From: Caldilineaceae bacterium
Lineage (GTDB): Bacteria > Chloroflexota > Anaerolineae > Caldilineales > Caldilineaceae
Assembly (NCBI GenBank): GCA_019637645.1
Contig: JAHBVH010000039.1
Coordinates: 17,179-81,178, forward strand
Reading direction: 5' to 3'
DNA length: 64,000 nt
Part shown: positions 51,659 to 59,063 of the stretch, in pieces
Numbering within the stretch: the stretch's first letter is position 1
How the letters are laid out: each line of letters opens with the position of its first letter
The notes under the pieces: generated by a model
Database searches by the model: none
Seen by the model: the letters and a program-made list of their open reading frames with translations, nothing else
What the model was told of the DNA's origin: nothing
Translations under genes and position numbers: made by a program

Positions 51659-53497
51659 TTATGATTTCTCTTGATCAGATTTGAGTTGATAATGACCATT
51701 GGTCGTAGTGGGAAGGGCTGCTTGTAACTCTTCCCGCTGGTTTGCTACGATGTGGCCTGGTCTAAGTGCAGGATAGGTTGGTACCGCTGGAGCGGATGAT
51801 GGCTTGCCTGGTTTGCTGGTCGAGCTAGTGCTCTCTTTCTTTTCATCTTCAGTATAATAGTAGTTGTTGTAGGAGTCATAATAGTAGTACCCACGCGGTG
51901 AACTGGTCATATCATTGAGGACGACACCAAGGAGACGGGCCCCCACTTGGTGCAATGTCGTCGCCCCAGTTGCTACGGTTGTGCGCGCGGTGCGGCTGCT
52001 ATTGACAACCAGCAAAACGCCTTGTACATCATCGGACAAAATTTGTGCATCGGTAACGGCCAAGAGGGGCGGTGTATCGATAATCAGCATGTCGCTCTCT
52101 GCTTTGAGGGTTTCGAGGAGCTTGCGCATGGGTCTAGAACCGAGTAATTCTGCTGGGTTAGGGGGGATGCTGCCACAGGTCATGACCTGTAAATTTTCTA
52201 CGGTTGTTTCGCGCAGGAAGAAGGCCGGGGGCGTATCGTTCAAAAGTGCATCCGTTAATCCTGGCCCTTTGGAGAGTTGAAAGACATGATGCAATTGGGG
52301 TTTGCGCAAATCGGCATCGATCATGATCACGCGGTAGCCTGCCTGAGCCATGGCAATCGCCAAATTAGCGGCTGTCGTCGTCTTCCCTTCGCCGGGTACT
52401 GCACTTGTGACGAGTAAGGTATGTAACTGTTCGTCGACACTGGTAAACCGCAAGTTGGTGCGCAGGCGACGATAAGACTCAGCGATGGGGTGGCGTGGCT
52501 GGTTGGCAACAATGAGATCGTCTTGGCGGGAAGGATCAGCCTTCTTTTGCCGTTGCTTACTTTTCGCATGCGGCATATGGGCGATAACACCCAGAATAGG
52601 GGTGTTGAGCACCTGTTGGAGATCTTGTGGAGTCTTGATGCGGTCATCAAGATACTCGATGAGAAAGATGACACCCAAGGCCAACATTCCTCCGACAATA
52701 GCCGCCAACAAGGTATTAACCAGGGGACGGGGACGGACCGGTGTTGTGGGAATTTTGGCATTTTCGACAATGACCACACTGTCCACCGACTGAACTTCGG
52801 TAAGGCGCAACTCCTCGTAGCTGCGCAGGACATTGGTGTAGCTGTTCTGGGCTTGGGTCAATTGTCCGCGCAGCTGTCCTAAGCGCACTTCCTCTTCGGC
52901 GGTGCGGGACTGGCCGATGTCGTCGATCTCGATTTGGGTGAGGTCGACCTGGTTGCGCAGGCTGTCGAGTTGCTGCTCCAGGTTACGCTTAGAATCGGCA
53001 AAGCGCTGGCTTTGAACCGCGTTGATTTCGGTGATGAAGACTCGGGGTAAGGTATCGGCTACCGCTGCCACCAACTCGGGCGAGAGTCCTTCGACGGTGA
53101 CCTTGATGAGTTGTGTATCGCGTACTGGTGTAACATCGATGTTGGTGAGGGCCGATTGGAGCACGGCTAACTCGGTGTTAAACTGCCGAGCCACTTGGGC
53201 GAGGATGGTTTCGCGCTGGATGAGTTCGGCATAGGTGCGTGCGATGCGTTCGCTGGTGAGTAGATCTTGGTAGCTGGCGGTGGGTTTGCGTGCTTCGTCG
53301 ATCAGGAGCGTCGTGCTTGCTTGGTAGATCGGTGCTGACAGTTGGCTAGCGATGTAGGCTGCACCACCCGCCAGCAACGTGCACAAGATCAATAACCAAC
53401 TCCAGTGCCACAAGATACGCACGTACACTTTCAGATCCAACTCCGGTAGGAGCGTTTCACTTACCGTAGAGTGATTATCAGAAGGGTTGACTTGCAT
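51659..53497 (-). CDS. Wzz-type chain-length regulator fused to BY-kinase
   Basis: Polysaccharide co-polymerase and tyrosine autokinase in one protein. Wzz domain with two membrane helices (about residues 32-50 and 261-281) and a coiled-coil outer loop; then the kinase with Walker A SAVPGEGKTTTAANLA (about 365-380), Walker A' IDADLRKP (about 393-400), Walker B LIIDTPP (about 471-477) and a C-terminal Tyr cluster (GYYYYDSYNNYYY, about 536-548), the usual autophosphorylation site. A Ser/Pro/Thr tail follows. ATG 53497 has AAGGAA five bases upstream. It heads a three-gene operon with the phosphatase and the DUF4012 gene. The fused form is typical of Gram-negatives and some Chloroflexota. Confidence 0.92.
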   Translation of the reverse strand: MQVNPSDNHSTVSETLLPELDLKVYVRILWHWSWLLILCTLLAGGAAYIASQLSAPIYQASTTLLIDEARKPTASYQDLLTSERIARTYAELIQRETILAQVARQFNTELAVLQSALTNIDVTPVRDTQLIKVTVEGLSPELVAAVADTLPRVFITEINAVQSQRFADSKRNLEQQLDSLRNQVDLTQIEIDDIGQSRTAEEEVRLGQLRGQLTQAQNSYTNVLRSYEELRLTEVQSVDSVVIVENAKIPTTPVRPRPLVNTLLAAIVGGMLALGVIFLIEYLDDRIKTPQDLQQVLNTPILGVIAHMPHAKSKQRQKKADPSRQDDLIVANQPRHPIAESYRRLRTNLRFTSVDEQLHTLLVTSAVPGEGKTTTAANLAIAMAQAGYRVIMIDADLRKPQLHHVFQLSKGPGLTDALLNDTPPAFFLRETTVENLQVMTCGSIPPNPAELLGSRPMRKLLETLKAESDMLIIDTPPLLAVTDAQILSDDVQGVLLVVNSSRTARTTVATGATTLHQVGARLLGVVLNDMTSSPRGYYYYDSYNNYYYTEDEKKESTSSTSKPGKPSSAPAVPTYPALRPGHIVANQREELQAALPTTTNGHYQLKSDQEKS

Positions 53498-54392
53498 GAG
53501 AGTTCCTTATGTATTCTCCAAAATGATTGTGGCACTAGCTGCAAAGTCAAGTTAGCTTCGCTTCTGTGGGTTCTTTGACCTGTACAGTGTGCTACTTGTA
53601 GCATCAGTTGCTAGACAAATGGATCACGCTGAGCCCTGTAAAATGACGAGCACTTTAGCAAGTATACTGTAAAATCTTCTGTTGCCGCAAGATAAACTTA
53701 CTACAAGTTAAGCTGTTGTGGTGAATGGCTGATAGTCTATTGTGGGCATAAAAATGGGCTCTGTTTATCTGGTACAGACAGGGGAAAGATAGCGTAAACC
53801 TTATAAGCACCAATCACTTCAACAGAAATTATACGGCAAAATGTAGTATCTTTACCTTACACTTAGCTTTCATTATTGTTTGGTTTCTGTGTCATTTGTT
53901 GGGTCAAGATGTTGACTCACGACATTTTCTTGTTGACTGGGGTCCATCAGCAAGGGGATAAATGACAAGTGGATAACTGAATTGGATGCCGTTGAAATAC
54001 TTAAAAATGATGCATCGAAACCGGTGTATGATAATCAATAATTGCAGTATAAGCTTAAACCGGTGATTAATTAACATACATTGGTTTTATTAAAATAGGT
54101 TATTTGATGTAGGTTTCCTTAATTTCGTTTGGGCAGCCGCGAAGGATTTGTTAGCGTTTGAGCGATATATATAGAGAACCTAGTAATCTAAGCTTGCTTA
54201 TGCGGTAGACAGATGGTTCATGGTATGATTCTGCTTAAGTATAAATTAAAGAAGATAATTTACCTGTAATATACTTGTTTTGGCGGTTTAGTATTGCTTT
54301 GCTTAGTGATAAAATGGGCAGCAGACAGGGATAAAAGATCAATCTAACCTACTGCATAAGTAATATAAAGTTGCAAATATCAAGGAAATTGA
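53498..54392. other. 895-bp AT-rich divergent intergenic region
   Basis: Spacer between the kinase operon and the ligase gene. It contains a direct repeat aaaccggtg at 54018-54026 and 54057-54065 (39 bp apart), each including the ACCGGT palindrome, which could be regulator sites. It is much richer in A and T than its neighbours. No clear promoter pair or gene was found. Confidence 0.4.
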
Positions 54393-54440
54393 ATGATACC
54401 TCTCGATTTATCGCGAAAGAGGTTACCTTTTTACTTATGA
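54393..54440 (+). CDS. 15-codon upstream ORF coupled to the ligase gene
   Basis: MIPLDLSRKRLPFYL then TGA, with AAGGAA five bases before the ATG. Its stop overlaps the ligase start as ATGA (54437-54440), so translation of this leader could deliver ribosomes to the ligase gene, which has no good ribosome-binding site of its own. Too short to test by composition. Confidence 0.4.
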   Translation: MIPLDLSRKRLPFYL

Positions 54441-55774
54441 ATATCTTTCAGAGATTGTTATATGCGCTGTTGTGGCTAGAACCCCTCTGGGTTGCTGCGC
54501 TTGTTCCCTCCTTACTTTTTCGTGATCTGCTTTGGGATCCATGGGTACATCCTTGGTTGATTCTCGCGTTGTTCCTCTTCTGGCCGCTACGGCTGTTAGT
54601 ACAACACCAGTTGGCCCCACCTACCCCGCTCATCTGGCCCGCCTTGTTGCTGCTGCTATGGACGCCTATCGGATTGTTGAATTCGGTAGACTGGGAGCGT
54701 TCCTGGCAGGCGATTGGCTTTATTGCCCTTGGCATCGCCATTTTTTTTGCACTACTCAACTGGCCACCGGCCCAAGCGCGTCCTGTATTGGTCGCTGGTT
54801 TGATTGGCCTCGTTGGTGTTGGGCTCGCTTTGTTAGGTCCAATGCTTTTGCTGATTATCCCGCAAGAATTTTTTAGCTTTTCAGCCGAAGTAACCCAATC
54901 CCATCCAATAGACTTTTTTAATGCGGGTGAGACAATTAATCCCAATGTATTGGCCGGTGGCCTACTCTTGCCGATCCCGCTCCTCGCTGCATTGGCATTG
55001 CGCACCGATTGGGCGCGCCAACGCTGGGTGCCGCTGCTCTTGCTCCTGCCAACCGGATTAATTTTAACTACCCTTATCCTGGCACAAAGCCGTGGTGCCT
55101 ATTTAGCCGTAAGCGTCGCCTTGCTTGTGGTGCTGACATTGCGCTGGCCGTGGGCTGGTTTAGGCATTTTTATTGCAGCTGTGGCAACCGGGAGTGTTCT
55201 TTCTTGGGATGGGGTGCTCCTGTTTACGGAGGCGATTGGGAGCGATGGCTCGATCACTTCGTTATCAGGACGTTGGGAAGTGTGGGATCGGGCCTTGCAG
55301 GCTATCCGTGATTTTGCGTTAACTGGCATTGGCATTGGGACCTATGATCTGTTGATCCCTATGCGGTATCCCTATATAGAGTTGCGGAATGCCACGATTC
55401 CGCATGCGCACAATCTGTTTATGCAAGTGGGTGTGGACTTGGGGATACCTGGCTTGCTTCTCTATTTGTGGCTGTGGGGAAGTGCGATCTGGCTCCTGAT
55501 CCGCCTCTTGCGTAGCGATGACGGCGAGCTGCCTGTAACTATGAGCAGTAATGCCAGCCGCCAGACGCAACATCGTCAACGACGAAGGCTACGCCGACAA
55601 GCGGCCTTGCAATGGGCCTTGGCAACCGGTACTTTAGCGGCTTTTGTCGCTATGTTTATGCATGGTTTAGTTGATGCTGTGACTTGGGGTACAAAGCTGG
55701 CTTTTCTGCCGTGGATCTTCTTTGCCCTAGTTGGGCTATTAGATAGTTCAGCCCATCAATCCAATGAATTATAA
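54437..55774 (+). CDS. O-antigen ligase / polymerase-like membrane protein (Wzy/WaaL type)
   Basis: Polytopic membrane protein (about ten helices) of the O-antigen ligase family. The diagnostic outer-loop and following region is present: LSGRWEVWDRALQAIRDFALTGIGIGTY, then HAHNLFMQVGVDLGIPGLLLYLWLW, and the earlier loop NPNVLAGGLLLP and ILAQSRGAYLAV. It probably polymerises or transfers the surface polysaccharide on the outer face of the membrane. ATG 54437 is preferred over the in-frame TTG 54371, as residues from there are family-like and the start overlaps a leader ORF. The HlyD-like gene follows 35 bp on. Confidence 0.82.
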   Translation: MNIFQRLLYALLWLEPLWVAALVPSLLFRDLLWDPWVHPWLILALFLFWPLRLLVQHQLAPPTPLIWPALLLLLWTPIGLLNSVDWERSWQAIGFIALGIAIFFALLNWPPAQARPVLVAGLIGLVGVGLALLGPMLLLIIPQEFFSFSAEVTQSHPIDFFNAGETINPNVLAGGLLLPIPLLAALALRTDWARQRWVPLLLLLPTGLILTTLILAQSRGAYLAVSVALLVVLTLRWPWAGLGIFIAAVATGSVLSWDGVLLFTEAIGSDGSITSLSGRWEVWDRALQAIRDFALTGIGIGTYDLLIPMRYPYIELRNATIPHAHNLFMQVGVDLGIPGLLLYLWLWGSAIWLLIRLLRSDDGELPVTMSSNASRQTQHRQRRRLRRQAALQWALATGTLAAFVAMFMHGLVDAVTWGTKLAFLPWIFFALVGLLDSSAHQSNEL

Positions 55775-55809
55775 CCTAGATTTGCTTTGGAAAGTTAGGA
55801 AAGTAACGA

Positions 55810-57015
55810 ATGAATTCCCAGAAATTTACCCATCTGTTGCTGCGCTTCCTGCTTGTGGCAACCCTGCCCGCCTTGGCCGGTTGTCGCCTTGGCCGGAGCG
55901 CGACGCCAACACCGATGCCTTTGACGTTGCCAGGACAATATACGGCCAACGCGGTTGCCACAGGCCCCCTAGAAACGTATACCGTGCAAAGAGGTGAGGT
56001 GGTGCAAGAAGAGCTCTTCAGTGGTCGAGTGACGCCTACACGCCAGGAAGATCTCTTCTTTCGGCGGAGCGGCCAAGTGACCGATGTCTATGTCGAGAAT
56101 GGTGCACACGTTCAGGCTGGCGATATTATTGCGATTTTAGATAATGATATTCTCGAGCTTGATCTAGAGTCCGCCTTAATTGGTTTGGCGATTGCGCAAC
56201 AAAGTTTGAGTGATGGTGAAAAAAACTTGGATTATCGGCGGCGCCAATTAGAATTGAATCTCGAAATTTCTAAACTATTGATTACTCCTGGGACAGGACA
56301 GAGTGTCGATCTACCTAGCGATACACCGCTTAATCATGTGCCGCTGATCCGCAATCTTCAATTAGAATTAGCACAGTTAAATCTTGATCAGATTGATGAT
56401 GGGATTGATCCCGTATTAGAGCTGAATGTCAAGCGGGCTGAGATAGCAGTTGACCGTGTCAAACAGTCGATCTTGGAAGGGCAAATTGAAGCCCCCTTTG
56501 ACGGTGAGATTCGTTTTATCAATTTGCCAGAGCGTGATGAGCCCTTATCCGTGGCTGGCTACGCCGCGGTAGCACGTTTAGTGGATATAAGTCAATTCAA
56601 AATTGAGCTCAACCTAGCCCGTACCCAATTAGAAAGCCTTACAGAAGGGATGTCCGTCGAGATCAGCGCCGCTACGCTGGGTGGTCGAACCTTGGCTGGG
56701 GTGATTGAAGCCTTACCACGGCCCTTTGGTACGAGCCAAGGCTCACTTACTGAGATCCGGCTAGCTGATGCGGCGGATAACAGCCAACTACGTGAGGGTA
56801 TAACCGTTGCTGTCAATGCACGCCTAAAGAGCAAACCAACCGCATTGGTGATTCCGCGCATAGCGCTACAGCAGGAAAATGAGCTGTACTATGTAACTGT
56901 CCAAGAGGGAGAATTGCTTCGCCGGGTCAGCGTAGCCATTGGCGTGTTAGGTAGTGATCTGGTCGAAATTACCGCTGGTCTGGAAGAAGGACAGACGGTG
57001 GTGGTTGGTCAATAG
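55810..57015 (+). CDS. HlyD-family adaptor lipoprotein in the polysaccharide locus
   Basis: Extracytoplasmic membrane-fusion protein with no transporter gene beside it. Lipoprotein signal: LLLRFLLVATLPALAGC (Cys25). Lipoyl half (VEN GAHVQAGDIIAILDNDIL, about residues 98-117), a helical hairpin (about 120-215), the second half (GQIEAPFDGEIRFINLPERDEPL), a beta-barrel domain and a C-terminal VVGQ, as in MacA/RND-type adaptors. AGGAAAG precedes ATG 55810. It follows the ligase by 35 bp, so the two are probably co-expressed. It is only distantly similar to the adaptor at 4550. Role in polymer or lipid export is inferred. Confidence 0.78.
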   Translation: MNSQKFTHLLLRFLLVATLPALAGCRLGRSATPTPMPLTLPGQYTANAVATGPLETYTVQRGEVVQEELFSGRVTPTRQEDLFFRRSGQVTDVYVENGAHVQAGDIIAILDNDILELDLESALIGLAIAQQSLSDGEKNLDYRRRQLELNLEISKLLITPGTGQSVDLPSDTPLNHVPLIRNLQLELAQLNLDQIDDGIDPVLELNVKRAEIAVDRVKQSILEGQIEAPFDGEIRFINLPERDEPLSVAGYAAVARLVDISQFKIELNLARTQLESLTEGMSVEISAATLGGRTLAGVIEALPRPFGTSQGSLTEIRLADAADNSQLREGITVAVNARLKSKPTALVIPRIALQQENELYYVTVQEGELLRRVSVAIGVLGSDLVEITAGLEEGQTVVVGQ

Positions 57016-57051
57016 CAATACGATATACCTTTTCCCTGCGGGACTTATGCT

Positions 57052-57084
57052 AGCCCTGACCGGTTTTCCAAACCGGTCAGGGCT
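57052..57084. repeat. Dispersed 3'-end hairpin, perfect 15-bp stem
   Basis: agccctgaccggttt-tcc-aaaccggtcagggct. Arms are exact complements; the core differs from the type member by ac to cc, changed on both arms. Begins 37 bp after the adaptor stop. Confidence 0.85.
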
Positions 57085-57123
57085 GTGGTGAAAGACCAAC
57101 CCACTCTGTAAGCCCTAAACCGC

Positions 57124-57177
57124 ATATCCAAACAAGGAGCCGCTGAATTTATTATCAGCGGCTCCTTGTTTGGATAT
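57124..57177. terminator. Perfect 23-bp hairpin between convergent genes
   Basis: Positions 57124-57146 and 57155-57177 are exact complements with the 8-nt loop atttatta. Sequence unrelated to the dispersed family. Lies between the ends of the adaptor and glycosidase-like genes; no U-tract. Confidence 0.65.
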
Positions 57178-57249
57178 AGTAATTAGCGTTGTCCAGTACC
57201 GAGAGACCTCATGTCGCCACTCAAGATGGCGCGCATTCTTTTCCTGAAC

Positions 57250-58818
57250 TTAGCGATACATAACGGGCAGATAATTGAACAGTGACCATGGTTCTGCTAA
57301 AACATGAAAAGCGACCTCCTGACGCACCTGAGCGATGGGTAGACCAGTCGCTGAATTATCGGCAACTGCAGTGAGTATAAGTTTATGTAGACCTAGGGGT
57401 AAGTCAGCACTATTCCAGGTGAGCGAGATGGGGTAATCACGATTCGCACCTGTGGTGCCTAACGTTGCCGCCGTCTTGGTCGACAAGAGGGTCTGTTTTC
57501 CCTGTGGATCCTGATGATAGATTTGAATGGTCAGGTTACAGGCTGCTAAATCACCCTGATTGTTCAATGTGGTTGTAAGGGTCAGCGTATGTGTGTTGTT
57601 GGCTGTCAGAGCTAGCCCTTGTTGATTAGCGAGAGGAGCAGCCATTGAGCTGACTGTCGTCGTGACCGTAGGTGTTAGGATAATGGTTGATGGCGTTAGT
57701 TGGAAAGTGGGGAAAGCTAATGTCACTTTGGGTGATGAGCCGAGGGTGGCAACATAAGCGCCATAGGCTTCTCCCAGTGGTAACATGGCCGCTGTATCAG
57801 GTTCCATTAAATTACCGTTTTGGCCCTCCCCGGTAACAGGGTCATAAGGAGGATAGTTGAGGCTGAACCAGGACCAGGCTTGGACCAAACGGTTGCCATC
57901 TGCTGGGTAGCCTGTGTTGGCATCGGTTGCGGTCAGGAAGAAATCAAAGCTCGCCAACATAAAGGTGCGTACCTTTTCATGGGGAAAGCCATGTAAGGGG
58001 GAGAGCAAGATGCCATATTCGGTGATCAGGAGTGGTTTATCCCGATAGCCGCGGGCTGCCATCCATTGGCGAAAAGCAATGATGTTGTTTTGAAAGATGC
58101 CGGTATCATCATGATCGTCTACCGTATATTGCATTCCCTCACTGGCATAAGCTTCTAGCCCAGGGGGAATCGATGCACCCCAGATATAGTTTTCCGGCAA
58201 GATAAAGGCATGCAGCGTCCATACATCAACTGGCATCGCTACGCCATACCGGTTTTGGTATTCTGTCAAGACCATATCCAGATAGCGGCGGCGCAGTGGT
58301 GTTGACTGCACAATCCCAGCTACCGCAATACGGGCATTCGCATCGCGTGCTTTCAGAAAAGCATAGACATCGTGATAAAAGATCGCATAGTCAGATGGAA
58401 GAAGCCCATCTTGTTGATCGCGATCCGGCTCATTACCCAGAATCCAAAGGGTACCAGGGTTGGCTTCTAAAGTAGCTTCGATTGTCTTGGTGAAGCTGGC
58501 ACTTTTCCAGATTGTTGGGCGGATCATTTGGGCATAGGTCATGCCAGCGGGCTGAGCGGGGGTAACCTGCGTTGTATAGTCAAGATACCAGTGACCACCT
58601 AACGATGCCACATCGTATTGCTCAATATGGCGTCCCTTCTCACGCGCTACATTATAGCCAAAGCGCGCTTTGGGCGATGGATAAGGCAAGCAACTTTGGG
58701 CATAGCTACGTTGCACATCACTCAGGCAGAATCCTGATAAAAGGAGAAGGATCAAGCCACTACGCCATACGACATGGCTTAGTCGTTTAGCGGGCCCGTA
58801 AATCCATAGTTTCGACAT
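57250..58818 (-). CDS. Secreted glycoside hydrolase-like protein, clan-A type barrel
   Basis: Exported enzyme of the (beta/alpha)8 glycosidase superfamily, judged by ILGNEPDRDQQDG (acid/base Glu, Asn-Glu-Pro motif, about residues 122-130) and LLITEYGILLSP (nucleophile Glu, about 263-270). A signal peptide (SGLILLLLSGFCLSDVQRSYA) precedes it. The C-terminal ~170 residues are beta-rich with an Ig/CARDB-like part, and the protein ends Leu-Phe-Asn-Tyr-Leu-Pro-Val-Met-Tyr-Arg. It is convergent with the adaptor gene and lies in the polysaccharide locus, so it may trim or turn over the polymer. ATG 58818 has AAAGGG close upstream. Exact GH family not assigned. Confidence 0.75.
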   Translation of the reverse strand: MSKLWIYGPAKRLSHVVWRSGLILLLLSGFCLSDVQRSYAQSCLPYPSPKARFGYNVAREKGRHIEQYDVASLGGHWYLDYTTQVTPAQPAGMTYAQMIRPTIWKSASFTKTIEATLEANPGTLWILGNEPDRDQQDGLLPSDYAIFYHDVYAFLKARDANARIAVAGIVQSTPLRRRYLDMVLTEYQNRYGVAMPVDVWTLHAFILPENYIWGASIPPGLEAYASEGMQYTVDDHDDTGIFQNNIIAFRQWMAARGYRDKPLLITEYGILLSPLHGFPHEKVRTFMLASFDFFLTATDANTGYPADGNRLVQAWSWFSLNYPPYDPVTGEGQNGNLMEPDTAAMLPLGEAYGAYVATLGSSPKVTLAFPTFQLTPSTIILTPTVTTTVSSMAAPLANQQGLALTANNTHTLTLTTTLNNQGDLAACNLTIQIYHQDPQGKQTLLSTKTAATLGTTGANRDYPISLTWNSADLPLGLHKLILTAVADNSATGLPIAQVRQEVAFHVLAEPWSLFNYLPVMYR

Positions 58819-59063
58819 AATTCCCTTTCGCTTAATCAAAATAGTCTAGTTCTCCTTTATGGAATGGGTAGGAGGCTAAGAATAAACTATTGTGAACTTC
58901 TCTAAGGTAGCGCGATCCAGCTACGACTACACACGGGCGGCAGGTTTCTACTTATTGCTTGTAAGAGCTTTTACTTATTGTAATCAGAAGATAGGAAGTC
59001 TTCAAGTTATGTAGATTGAAACTTACTCATTCCTTGCTTTTAGGATTAGCGATTCCCTTGGGC

